Shown here: positions 34,731-45,717 of the stretch, one piece after another | Position numbering within the stretch: the stretch's first letter is position 1 | Layout of the letters: the number at the start of each line of letters is the position of its first letter | Source: Thermothelomyces thermophilus ATCC 42464 | Lineage: Eukaryota > Ascomycota > Sordariomycetes > Sordariales > Chaetomiaceae | Reading direction: 5' to 3' | Length of the DNA stretch: 64,000 nt | Assembly: GCF_000226095.1 (NCBI RefSeq) | Contig: NC_016475.1 | Span: 4,216,001 to 4,280,000, forward strand | The notes under the pieces: model-generated | Database searches by the model: none | Seen by the model: the letters and a program-made list of their open reading frames with translations, nothing else | Told to the model about the DNA's origin: nothing | Position numbers and translations under genes: made by a program

Positions 34731-35901
34731 ATGTCATCTGCCGCGGCCGAGGCGGTATCCGCTACCATGTCAACCGAGTCACGAAAACGACCAGCAGAGT
34801 CGGACCAAGAGGATGGCGCCGACGCCAAGCGGCCACGGTTCCGATCTCCGCATACCATACTCTCCGTCGGACGGCTAGGCTCATCACCTCATGCCTCGGC
34901 ATCACCGACTACAGAGGAGTTGGCAAGCAAGGGTCTGCGACGCGCAATTGCATTGGCATTGGAGAAGGTCGGATTTGACGGCGCCACGCCCGATGCCATG
35001 GAGAGCTTCGCTGCCATGGCAGAGACCTGTACGTTGGCTATTAACTGAGGCTTTACGAGCTAAACTCTAACTCGCCTCAGACATTATTTCGCTTGGTCAG
35101 AGTGTGCGGACGTTCAAGAACTCGGCCCGGCGCCAACATCCGATTCCTCGCGACTTTGAGCTGGCCTTGGGGCGCTTCAATTTAACCACATCACTATTGG
35201 AACCACATAGGAAACCGCCAATTCCGAGGTCAAAACGCTTGCCAGCGTGGGAACCTCTACCGGCCGATCCTCTCGAGAAAGACCTTCCGATCCTCGGCGA
35301 GGAGCTGGACGGTGCTCCGGACAAGGCAGGGAAGCAGTACATTCCCGAATCATTTCCCGCGTTCCCGAGTATTCACACATACAAATGTACTCCCGAGAGC
35401 GTCGACGCCGTCACAGTGTCAGACGACTGGGGCACGTTCAACCCCGAAACCTCATCTCAGACACTCGACGGGTCTCAGACGCAACCACCGCAACCACAAC
35501 GACCACTCGCTCCAGACGAGATACCCCATGGAGATCCCAAGAAGATGCGTGAAGCGGCAGCGAAGGAGGCGAAGGCAGGTGAAGGAGCACTTAGGAGGCT
35601 GATGCGTGCATCCAAGATCGCGAAACAGAAGGAGGTTTGGTCCGCAGCGCAACGGCAACCGGCACGGCGCGAGCGCTACAACCTATGGGAGGCTGCAATG
35701 CGCGAGCTGATCGAGGACGACACCAAGTCCAAGGGCAAGGAGTTTCATCCGGCGGCAATGCATGGGGACAAAGGCCGGTTCGAAATTGCGGATCACAGCA
35801 TGATTGTGAACACGGAGAAGGCTTCGTATCGGCAGGACCTACCCCGAGCGGGGACCAGAAAGGCAGTTGTCTCCGGACATGGAATTACAGGGAAGGGATG
35901 A
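34731..35901 (+). CDS. TAF8: TFIID subunit TAF8, two exons
   Basis: Exons 34731-35028 and 35081-35901, with a 52-nt intron (GTACGT...CTCAG); 372 aa. After an acidic/basic N-terminal tail with a likely nuclear signal (ESRKRP...DAKRPRFR), residues about 65-145 form a bromodomain-associated histone fold (LRRAIALALEKVGFDGATPDAMESFAAM). TAF8 pairs through this fold with TAF10 in TFIID. The proline-rich TAF8 C-terminal domain follows: PLPADPLEKDLPILGEEL and YIPESFPAFPSIHTYKCTP, the segment known to bind TAF2 in other species. A charged helical end follows (AAAKEAKAGEGALRRLMRASK). The ATG at 34731 is the first in frame. Nuclear, RNA polymerase II initiation. Confidence 0.92.
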
Positions 35902-36486
35902 TGGGAAGGTACGGGGTGATTTAATACCTTTTTTTTTTTTTTTTATTTTGGCTTGCCGGTACGAAATATGCGTACATACTCCTCGGCCTTTACCTCAGCA
36001 TACGGTGTTAGGAGTTGGGTCAGTGCATTGGGAGAACAAAAGATACCCAGATAGTTGAAGGAGCAATAGACGTAAATGCGTTTAGATGCATCCTTTTCTC
36101 AATCCTCGTGCTCAGGCGCAGTCTTTGCTCGTGGTGTTTGCAGAAAAGAGGCTCTGGTCTTAATTGCGAAACTATCCTGTCATCATTGAACTGAGCTGCG
36201 TCGCCGATAAGATTAGTAGTTGATTATGCCCCGCTTGGTTCAGGCTAACACTGCGGCAGCTGAGCTGCCGGCTGAGTTGCCGGACCGCAGTGCTTTCTGC
36301 CACCTGCCCGTCGCTGCCACCGCCTTCAGGCGGCCCCACGGCGGACCCTATTTCGGCCGCACAAAAATTTCGGAATTCCAGAGCTCCCGCAGCGCCCCGA
36401 TTTCTGTTGACCCCCGACGAAACGAGGCACCGCGAAAAAGCTCACCATTCTTCCACCGATCTTCGAATCCCAGGAAGGACGTCAAT
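35902..36486. other. Intergenic: TAF8 3' end and cpc-2 promoter
   Basis: 585 bases, including a T-run near 35930-35945. The open frame from 36220 runs in frame into cpc-2 exon 1, but its upstream part has no RACK1 similarity and is taken as 5' leader. Confidence 0.5.
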
Positions 36487-37894
36487 ATGGCTGAGCAACT
36501 CATCCTCAAGGGCACCCTGGAGGGCCACGTAAGTTGACCCAGCCGCCGTCGCTTTGAAACAATTTCGCACCTCGAGACTCTCCAGCCTCTCGAGCTGCTC
36601 GACGGAAACCGACGCTGGAATCCTCAAGTATGGAGCTGACGATGTGCCTTGCAGAATGGCTGGGTCACCGCCTTGGCCACGTCGATTGAGAAGTACGAGC
36701 ACCCGATCAATTGCGTCCATGTCGAGGACTTGCGCTTACCGTGATATTCTTGCAGCCCCAACATGCTTCTCTCCGCCAGCCGAGACAAGACCCTGATCAT
36801 CTGGAACCTCACCCGCGATGAGACCCAGTACGGCTACCCCAAGCGGTCTCTCCGTGGCCACTCCCACATCGTCTCCGACTGCGTATGTTTTGCCCGCACC
36901 GCCGGTTTCGGGAATCCAAGAATTGGGAAGAGTTGAGGTGTGCTGATTGGCGTGGCAGGTGATCTCGTCGGACGGTGCCTATGCCCTTTCCGCTTCCTGG
37001 GACAAGACCCTCCGCCTGTGGGAACTGTCGACCGGCACCACCACCCGCCGGTTCGTCGGTCACACCAACGACGTCCTCTCGGTCTCTTTCTCGGCCGACA
37101 ACCGCCAGATTGTCTCGGGCTCCCGCGACCGGACCATCAAGCTCTGGAACACCCTCGGTGACTGCAAGTACACCATCACTGACAAGGGCCACACCGAGTG
37201 GGTTTCGTGCGTCCGCTTCTCGCCCAACCCGCAGAACCCCGTGATTGTCTCGTCCGGCTGGGACAAGCTGGTCAAGGTACGTGTGGGATTCTTGCGGGCT
37301 CTCTGGCTTCGCGATGATGTTTTGCAACTTCCAAAGTATTTGCTACTTCAGAGCCTGTTTCGCCACAGGCCATGAGACAAACATTCACCGTGCACTGAGC
37401 GAATGATGCCTCTCAATATGAACTTAGAAGCTCCGCTGGATTCCAGTTCACGGCTGACTTTCTGGCAGGTCTGGGAGCTCTCGAGCTGCAAGCTGCAGAC
37501 CGACCACATTGGTCACACCGGCTACATCAACACCGTCACCATCTCTCCCGATGGATCTCTGTGCGCCTCTGGTGGCAAGGACGGTACCACGATGCTGTGG
37601 GATCTTAACGAGAGCAAGCACCTGTACTCGCTCAATGCCAACGACGAGATCCATGCCCTTGTCTTCTCCCCCAACCGGTACTGGCTGTGCGCTGCCACTG
37701 CCAGCAGCATCATCATCTTCGACCTCGAGAAGAAGAGCAAGGTCGACGAGCTCAAGCCCGAGTTCCAGAACGTCGGCAAGAAGAGCCGCGAGCCCGAGTG
37801 CGTCTCCCTCGCGTGGAGCGCCGACGGCCAGACCCTCTTCGCCGGCTACACCGACAACATCATCCGCGCTTGGGGTGTCATGTCGAGGGCGTAA
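36487..37894 (+). CDS. cpc-2: RACK1 / CPC-2, WD40 ribosome-bound scaffold, five exons
   Basis: Exons 36487-36528, 36655-36692, 36756-36882, 36959-37276 and 37469-37894, with introns of 126, 63, 76 and 192 nt; 316 aa, the usual RACK1 length. It begins [19 protein letters not shown] and ends [15 protein letters not shown]. Seven WD40 blades are visible (for example [59 protein letters not shown]). The RDK after LSAS and the [20 protein letters not shown] stretch are strongly conserved RACK1 elements. It binds the 40S head near the mRNA exit and links signalling to translation. In Neurospora cpc-2 is needed for cross-pathway control of amino acid synthesis; yeast Asc1 is the orthologue. Introns of this gene host snoRNAs in some species; none could be shown here. 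Confidence 0.97.
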
Positions 37895-39658
37895 GGGACT
37901 GGTGTTTCGGTGTTGGGGCCGGGGACGGACGGGTCGCGGAGCAGCAGGGAGGTTTTTCATCGCTTCGCTGGGCAGGAGGAGGCCGGGCGCGTGCGTTGCG
38001 TGCCGGGCTCTTTCGACGGATTCCATGGTGGGGGGCGTACTTCGGACTGCTTGTCTCGCTTTTGGTCGCTTTCATGGCAAGGAAATGAAAGGCGGGGAGC
38101 TGGGAAAAATGCATCTTGTCATAGCAGCCCTTGCGGCGGGAATGATCCGTTGCTAGATGGCAGATGGATAATGCAACCCATGAACCAAGTCGATTGAGCC
38201 GTGATGGTGATGGCGTGATGGTGTTTCGAATCCTGCCCTTAGCCGCAACAGGGAGTCATCGCTATGCAATCTGAGCTCTGCTGTCATCCCAGTCTCTCTC
38301 CCTTGCCACTGGTGATGGCGCTGGAGCGGGGATTCAAATGTTCGTGTAATTAGCTGAAGAACGAAATATCGTCTCTCCCGGCCGGAACAACACGTAACGC
38401 TAAACCCCTGGCCCGTGGACGGCGCAGTCTTCCGTATCAAACGTACTCAATAATGTTCTATTATGCCATCTACCTATCAGTTGATTGTCGATGAATGCTC
38501 TCGGGGGGCACCAGCTCCAGAAACTTCAGTGCGACTCAAACTTCCATGTCCGCGACCTGTGTCTCTTACACCACCATCTCAAGCTACCTCGCCGAGCCTC
38601 AAATGTCTCGTACAGCAGACCTTATCCGACCAGAAGCGTGGTAGTGCACTCTGATGTAGGGTTAGTCCCAGTTGGCCACTTAAATAATACCAACGACGGT
38701 CCTGAAGGATTCCCAGTTCGTCATCCTTAAGAGTCTCACTACATCCTAGCAGTCAAGTTGCAAGAAACAAAAGAAGAGGAGAAGGAAAAAGGAAAGAAAA
38801 AAAAAAGGAGGAAAAGGGAAGGAATCAACGAAGAAACCGGCAGTTGGTAAGCTCTCCTAATCCCTGATTATCTGAGGTTCAAGCATCGCAAGATGACCTC
38901 TTTATGAATATAACACAATTTTCAAGACAATCTGTGGATTTACTATACCTACACCGATGAGGACAGATATTATAATCAGTGGAATCAAACGTGAGATTTC
39001 GAAAACGGAGATGGGGAAGCCCAGACCGCTTTGGTAGTTTATACATACATAAATTAGTTATCGCCCGTTGCTGTCAAACGGCCTGACATGGATATCGACC
39101 TGGCCACCCACGGATTAACATTCTGATGGAGCAATCACCATACCGTACACCGGGCCTCGTGCTTTCTATAGATATTCAAGCGATGAGATACATACCATAG
39201 TATCCGGATGGTGGTTAGCACTGGCATAACTCAGGAAGCTTTCGGGCAGCATTGTCAGCGTTCGTATGGGGGAGGGCAGAACAACTTAGACGTGTGAGTG
39301 AGGGGAGATTGAATGCCCCAGTTCTTTCCGAATCCACTCTCTGACTTTCTGGGATTTGAAAGATACTGCTGTGGGTTGTTTCCATCAGAACGGTATCAGT
39401 CAGTGACAGCACCTAGCATAGCTTAATATCGTCCGTAGTGGACTCCTGGTGGCCCGCCGGGGGGAATATCAAACAGTACTCCAATTCACCGATGCCGCCT
39501 TGCTCGCATGTATAACGAGACACTGTCATGATGGTGACATGAGCCGAGGACAGTTGCCGTGGCTGTATCGACACTAAGGAGCATTGCTTCACATAATTAT
39601 GTTCTGGAAAAGCCAGTTCTCTATGTACTGCCCACTCCATGTAAACAACAACCGTCAA
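37895..39658. other. 1.8-kb intergenic between convergent genes
   Basis: Between cpc-2 (+) and the DUF3112-type gene (-). A purine-rich tract lies at about 38760-38825. No gene or repeat family recognised. Confidence 0.5.
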
Positions 39659-40853
39659 TTACACTTCATAATGTCCCGCCCCACTATCCCGGTGTTTGTC
39701 CATCAGGTCTCTGCCGCTTTCCCCGAAACTTCCCTTCTCTGCATTCAAACCCAGCCCCGGGTGCTGCTGCGGTCCCGAACCATGGGCCGCCTCTTTGTCG
39801 TCCCCGGAGGAGTGACCGGACGCCGAGCTCTTAGGTTCCACGGGAGGAATGTGGAACATCCGGTCGAAGCGGAAGATGGCATAAGAATAGACGACGATCA
39901 GGTCGAGGACGAAGTTGAAGCAGTAGAAGGCCGGCTTGGAATGGTACCACTGCTCCTGCCCGACCGGCTTCGCCGCGAAGTTGACTCCGACCCGGAACCC
40001 GGCCCCGAGCGTCAGCAGGAGCGACGCGAACCCCAGCAGCGCGACCTTGGCCCACATCGGCCCCGTCCCGAGCGGCTCGGGCGGGTGGTGCGGGCCCCGG
40101 TTCGGCACCGCCCACGCCAGCGCGACCGCGACGGCCGGCAGCAGCGCGACGACGGTCATGTAGACGCCCGCGAAGCGCAGCACGTCCCTCTCCTTGGCCC
40201 TGGCGGCGGCGTCGGCGCCCAGGCTGGAGTGCACGGTGCAGACGACGACCATGACCAGGATGGCGACGATGGTGGCCAGCAGGGCGCGGAAGGCGTGCGT
40301 CAGGGCCGGGTGGCGGCCGAGGCGCGGGTGCAGGGCGCGGACGACGCGGCGGGCCAGGATGAGGTTGACGATGAAGAGGATGAGCACGCCGGCGGCGGTG
40401 AAGACGGTGGCGGCCAGGGCGACGTCGGCGTCGTCGCGCGCGCGGGCCCAGGCGATGCGCAGCGACAGCGCGGCCACGCGGGTGACGGGGAAGACGAAGA
40501 GCAGGAAGGAGAAGAAGAAGTGGTGCTCGGGCCCACGCCGCCGGTTGCGCACAAAGATGGTCAGGTGCGTGGCGCCGCCGGCCACGAAGAGCGCCAGCAG
40601 CACCGCGCTGACGGGTATGTCGGGGATCGTGGAGGGGACGCCGCCTAGCAGGGCCTGCCGTGGCTGCACATGATCGCCCCGTCTCTTGTGTTAGTATGGG
40701 TTTGGGTCTTTTCTTCGACGTCTTGTTCTTCTCTCATTCTCGTTCAACAAGGGAAAGAGATCAAGTTGGTTATGATGGATAATTACACTATGTGATTCTC
40801 CCATGAGGCTCATGAAAAGGAAGACGTACCGGCTGGCCCGAGCTGGAGGACAT
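39659..40853 (-). CDS. Multi-pass membrane protein, DUF3112-type, two exons
   Basis: Exon 1 40830-40853 (MSSSSGQP), a 166-nt intron (GTACGT...GTGCAG), exon 2 39659-40663; 342 aa. About seven hydrophobic segments are visible: AVLLALFVAGGATHL, FFFSFLLFVFPVTRVAAL, VFTAAGVLILFIVNLILA, ALLATIVAILVMVVVCT, FAGVYMTVVALLPAVAVALAW, VALLGFASLLLTLGAG and FNFVLDLIVVYSYAIF. FRFDRMFHIPP then leads into a hydrophilic, Ser/Gly-rich cytoplasmic tail. The segment order, TRVAALSLRIAWA and FIVNLILARRVVRALHP match fungal DUF3112 proteins, which resemble seven-TM families such as RTA1 but have no assigned function. Without exon 1 the frame would have to start at GTG, which supports the two-exon model. Confidence 0.82.
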
Positions 40854-41696
40854 GGCTGAGATTGTCTTATGTAGCGGGTACTCGGTACGTTCAGTCTGGT
40901 CGAGGTGCAACCTGCGGGGGAATCGAGGGGATGACGTTTCGTGGTACCAAAGTGCGATGCCAAGAAGCCGGAGTTGATCAAGGTCGAGTGGGAAGTTCGA
41001 AGCTACGGGAGGGATCGTTGGGCCATCTCCAACTATTCATATTTTCAGACCCCAACCCCATGACTAGCGGGTATGGACACATTAATCTCGCCGCTGCCCT
41101 CGAGCGGGAGCCCGAGTTTGCATCGACTTAGTTTAGTCTGTTGGACACTAGGTCCCGTTTTGGTCATGCGAGGGCGGCGCTGGCAACTCCCGCCGGCCGG
41201 CCGGTCGCGCGCTATTGGATCTTGGCTCAGCGTAAGACCGGCGCTTGTGAAGCGCGAGCTCCGATGCCAAGAAGCGAAGCTCCGATCCTCCGTTGGGCTG
41301 CTGTCTCCGTGAAAGAGCTCGGATAACGGAGCTGGCCGAAGCTTAATTACTTTAGCCCGCCCTGGTCCGCCGGATTGGCTTGAAGTACCAATCGTGCAGT
41401 ATATAACGGCACTGCGATTCTCAAAAAAAAGGGAAAAAAAAGGGAAAAAAAGAAAAGAAAAAGAAAAAAAAGAGGAAATTGTCGGTCCCGTTCTTTGTTT
41501 CCAGGGCAGCAGCACAGTCGCGTTTGCAAGCAACACCAGAGCGTAGAGCTGCATCACGAACCACGACAGCTCAAACAGAGAGGTCTCTCTATATTGGACG
41601 GAGCGGGAAAGGAGCACAACTGAACTGAAATCTTGCACACGACGTCTCCGCCACCAACCCTATATCCCCCCCCCCCCCCCCAAACAAAACCGACTC
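40854..41696. other. Intergenic: DUF3112-type promoter and surface-protein 3' end
   Basis: 843 bases. There is an A-rich tract at about 41425-41473 and a run of about 16 C just after the surface-protein stop (about 41666-41681). No gene seen. Confidence 0.5.
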
Positions 41697-42894
41697 TCAA
41701 GGTAGCTCATAACGTGCAGCGCTTGCGGCCGCCGGCGCGCCTTTGACGTCGCCATGCATATTGGCCGCCCCATGCGGCTCGCGCAGCCTGGCGTCGGGCG
41801 AGGGCGTCAGCCAGCCGGGAGCCTGGCGGCCGATGAGTGAGAACTCGAAAGGCGGCGGGGTCTCGGCGCGCACCGGTGCCTGCCGGCGCCGCTTACGTTG
41901 GTAGAAGAAGACAATGACGCTGCCGGCGATCAAGATGGATGTGCCGACGGCAACTCCAACGCCAATCGGGATGACGGAGCCGAACTCGTCATCTTCGTCC
42001 TCCGGCGCATCAGAAGGAACCGGGGGCGGGACGCCTGGCGCAGTCGTGGCTGGCGACGAGCTGGCAGGCTCGGATGCTGAAGACTCTGGCGCATTTGATC
42101 CCGGTGTCGCAGTCGGTGAGGTATCGGTTGATATGGACGCGGATGACACGTAAATTCCCGGAAACGATCTGGTTGACGTCTCGACGGGATGGGGCAAGGG
42201 CGAGTGCTGCGTGGGACCAGATGCGGTCGCCGTAACAGCAGGACCCCCGGTGGCTCGAGAGGTACCCGGCGGCGGAATTAGGCTTGCGGTCACTTTGTTA
42301 TCCAGAGTGTCCCCTGTCCTAGTCGGGCGTTCTTTAGCTGAACTGATTGCAGGTAGCGAAATCGGTGTGTTGCCCGCCGTGGCGTAGACATATATACCGT
42401 CTGCGTCTGCTTGTCAGCAATTCGAATCTAGGATTGAAGCGTGATCTCCAGTTCATACCGGGAATCTCAACATCGCCATCGACCGACGCGCAGTCTTTAT
42501 TGTCTGGGCCACTCTTCTCGTTTCCACAAAACCACTTGGTTGCCGTCTCGTCGCCGCTGCACCGGTGCAGTAGCACTATTCCATCGTTTCTGCCGGGGCC
42601 CTCGCAAAAATGCGGGCATTTTGGGTTTGACCAAGTCGAGTCGATGCAAGATCCGCGATAGTAGCTAGAGGTGCCCGTACGGGACTTGACCGCGCAGACA
42701 TTGTTGTTGAGGCACAGGCCGCCGGTTTGGCAGCACAAGGCCGTCTGGTTACCGGTTGTTTCCCAGCAACTCGCAGAGGAACCGGCATGTTTGCCATTCG
42801 GGAAGAAACAGCTATCAGAATCGGCAGAGCCAGAAACGAATAATAGAGGGAGAAGGAGAAGAAGGAAGCCGAAAGAAGGCATGATGGGCGCCAT
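41697..42894 (-). CDS. Secreted-type Cys-rich, Ser/Thr-stalked single-TM surface protein, two exons
   Basis: Exon 1 42459-42894, a 52-nt intron (GTATGA...AAGCAG), exon 2 41697-42406; 381 aa. Signal peptide MAPIMPSFGFLLLLLPLLFVSGSA. A Cys-rich ectodomain (about 28-145) follows with about 12 Cys, including CFFPNGK, CCQTGGLCLNNNVC and CPHFCEGPG. Next is a Ser/Thr/Pro stalk (about 165-270), one TM (SVIPIGVGVAVGTSILIAGSVIVFFY) and a KRRRQ stop-transfer with a short cytoplasmic tail. This layout is that of fungal wall-stress-sensor-like or Mid2-like proteins. The Cys pattern is not the WSC domain, so the group name is left open. It is probably at the plasma membrane, with O-mannosylation of the stalk inferred. 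Similar in plan to the CFEM-TM gene 3 kb away but not related in the ectodomain. Confidence 0.87.
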
Positions 42895-43813
42895 GGTGTT
42901 GCTATTCCGCTAGGAGAAAGCAAGAGTCGGCGCGTAAAGTGCGAGGAGCCACTGCGACCCCAGACACAGAGGCGAAGAACCTGGGTTGACACGCAGAGAC
43001 CTCGGTAGGAGGATACGCAAATGGTCAAGTGGCCTACCAAAGGCAGAGAGAGCAGAGGGAGGAGGGATGGGATGGGATGGAGCAAGAACCCAGTGCTGCA
43101 CCCGCAGCAAGCCGCAAGATGATGACCACTAGGTCGTGCAGCCATTTGGCTATGAGAAGCTCGCGGAGATCGCGGAATGGAGGTAGAGCTAGAGCAAGAA
43201 TTTTCTAGCAACTAAGGATCAATGCCATCTTGTCATCTGTCGCAGTTGCTCTGCTGCACACCCATCCTTTTCCATCTTTTTTTGTGCAACATGGATTCCA
43301 ATTTCCCCGGTCTGGGGGTAAACAGGCCCAGCTTGTCACGAATAGGTAGCTGAGAAACAAACTGCCAGTGAGACATGAGATACACACGGTTGTTCAACCA
43401 GTCTGTTACCGAACTTTGCACTTTGTATGTAGCGACGGTGTGTTTGTGTTCCATCGTCGCAGACTGTGATCCCGTGGGTGACGATGCACGTCCTCGGTGC
43501 GTTTTTCTTGCTTGTGGAGAGATAATCTGAATAACGCAGCTTCAGCGCATAATATGAAAAAAAATAATCAGATTCCAAATCAGCCCACAAAATAAAGTGC
43601 TGCTCTTGCAATGGCCGCTGTGCAATGGTAGTGATATATTGAGAAGCAGAAGCAGGAAGGTGCAGGTGTTGACAGTGGAGCCCAATGCGGTTAGCGTGAC
43701 ACGCTCGGAATTTGCCGGCCAAATTGAACTTTTTCAGAATGTCCCTGTCCAAAACGTCGCCCCGATAAACCACCCCGTCCAATCCACAGGTCCATGCCAT
43801 CTCCATCGCCGCC
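42895..43813. other. Divergent intergenic, surface protein / uL22m
   Basis: 919 bases between two start codons. The minus-strand frame 43336-44073 crosses the uL22m start, lacks family signal and is not called. No other gene seen. Confidence 0.5.
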
Positions 43814-45080
43814 ATGAGCCTCAGTGTGTCGTCGAGGCGGGTGCTCCGGGGCGGTAAGAACCGGATTACCAAACCGTCCCTTCCCGCCCAGAGTGATACT
43901 GACTTGCAGCCTTCCCAGCCCCGGCGCTCGTGATCCCTTCGACGACGACGACGACGACAACTACGACGACTACCACAGCCTCCTCCCTGATACCCTCCCT
44001 CCAGTCCCTCACCCTCTCCCCCCGCAATGCCGCCTCCGCCGCCCGCCCAATCCACACCACCGCCCGGAACCAATGGTTCTGGAGCAAGAAGAAGAGCAGC
44101 GAGCCCGAGGGGGGGTCCGCGCTAGAGAAGCAGGTTACCGGCACGCGCGAGTCGCGCAACAAGCTCATCAGCGCGCTCACCTCGCGCATCCAGGCGCCCG
44201 CCCTGTTCGCCGACGAGGTCAAGGGCACCGACAAGTACGTGCCGACGGGCCCCTACAGCGGCTCCGGCGGCGGCGCGGCCCACACCCGCGTGGGCGCCTC
44301 CCTCGTGCGCGAGCACATGGCCCGCCACGCCGACCCGGACCCGCGCAGCCGCGTGCGCTGGGAGCGCAAGATGGTGATCCGCTCCGTCCAGCGGGGCACC
44401 AACCCGTTCAGCCGCGAGCCCCGCGCCGCCCGCATCGCCCGCACCGAGCGCCAGCTCACCAGCAAAAGCCCCTGGCTCGCCACCAGCACCAAGAAGCTCG
44501 TGCACCTGGCGCGGCAGATCCAGGGCAAGACGCTCGAGGATGCGCTGGTCCAGATGCGCTTCAGCAAGAAGAAGTACGCCCAGGAAGTCAAGTACCAGCT
44601 CGAGCTCGCCCGGGATATCGCCATCGTCGAGCGCGGGATGGGGCTGGGCTCCGTGAAGAAGGCACAAGAGGGCGGTGACAACAACAACAACAACAACAAC
44701 AACAACGGCGGCGGCAAGGTGATAGAGATCCAGGACAAGAACGGCAAGTGGATCAAGATTGACGACCCGACCCGCATGTACGTGGCCGAGGCCTGGGTGA
44801 ACCGCGGCCCGTTGCGGGGCACTCTCCCGGAGTTCCGCGCCCGTGGAAGAGTTAACTTTCACCGCCTCCCTTCAGCCAGTAAGTTGCGACCTCGCCTCTG
44901 CAAGCTACCGCTCCTTCGTCTCCTGACACGGCTGTTACAGGCATCTCCATCGTTCTCAAGGAGGAAAAGACACGGATTCGCGAGGCCGCCGAGCGCGAGG
45001 CCAGGAAGCTTCGCCAGGGCCCGTGGGTGCATCTCCCCGACCGCCCCGTCTCTGCGCAGCGGCAATGGTATTCGTGGTAG
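43814..45080 (+). CDS. mrpl22: Mitochondrial large-subunit ribosomal protein uL22m, three exons
   Basis: Exons 43814-43853, 43910-44878 and 44941-45080, with introns of 56 and 62 nt; in frame, 382 aa. The N-terminal about 65 residues (MSLSVSSRRVLRG..., a poly-Thr run, then AARPIHTTARNQWFW) form a mitochondrial presequence. The uL22 core lies at about 185-335: SPWLATSTKKLVHLARQIQGKTLEDALVQMRFSKKKYAQEV, then AEAWVNRGPLRG and the hairpin that reaches the peptide exit tunnel. A poly-Asn run (AAC repeats, about 44680-44706) interrupts the core. The third exon gives SISIVLKEEKTRIREAAE and ends HLPDRPVSAQRQWYSW. Both repeat runs look like codon-repeat expansions within non-core loops. Confidence 0.93.
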
Positions 45081-45717
45081 AGAGGATGTACAGGAGGTTG
45101 GTTGGGGCCTTTACATGTATACGGCGTATACTTGTAGCCCAATGGATGAGCGGCTTTGTGGGGTCACCCGAGCCATCTCCGTACCTTGTATCAGTAACAG
45201 CGCAGGAGGGTGATTGATAAACATCAGCCTGTAGTTTTCATTGAACGTCATGGCACAAACAATGTACAAATAAAATATGTTCTCCTGCAGCCGCACGGCT
45301 GGAAGGCCTCGGCATCGGAAATCCCTGCACTCCCGTCCACCAACGCCAGACGCCACAAGCGACAAAGAATGTACGGGTCGGAACAGTGTCTGCCCCAGAT
45401 AGCTCCTGGCATCTTGCGCCCAGAGCTGCACCATAAAAACGAACACAGCCAACCGAACTCAATTGCTAAGGTCCATGATCGGCCCAGGCTAACAAACCTA
45501 GCCAGCCGCAAACTTGCTTGCCATGCTAGTGTGCCATTTGCAGTTCCAGCACCTTGTTACAGAATGCCAGTTCGTGTTCGGCTCCCATCTTCCGCTTTGT
45601 CTCGCAGACCCTGTTCCAGCAGCATTCTCTGTCTGACATTCCTCATTCCTAGGTTGAAACGCCCCTTTCCCCCTAACCCGAGAACCGTGGCGCTTCAGAA
45701 CCGGGAGCAGTGCCGAA
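45081..45717. other. Intergenic between convergent genes
   Basis: 3' ends of uL22m (+) and the CFEM-TM gene (-). The frame 45210-45866 runs into the CFEM gene on the other strand and is a shadow. Confidence 0.5.

Noticed and set aside
36220-36486. Longer N-terminus of RACK1 from an upstream in-frame ATG
   Set aside because: RACK1 proteins start at [11 protein letters not shown]; the upstream part is unconserved-looking and fits a 5' leader.
37277-37468. C/D-box snoRNA in the 192-nt intron of cpc-2
   Set aside because: RACK1-type genes host snoRNAs elsewhere (yeast ASC1 hosts snR24), and imperfect TGATG and CTGA boxes occur here, but spacing and box sequences are poor and no terminal stem is clear.
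43336-44073. Minus-strand frame of 245 aa
   Set aside because: It overlaps the start and presequence of uL22m on the other strand; Gly-rich low complexity, no family pattern.
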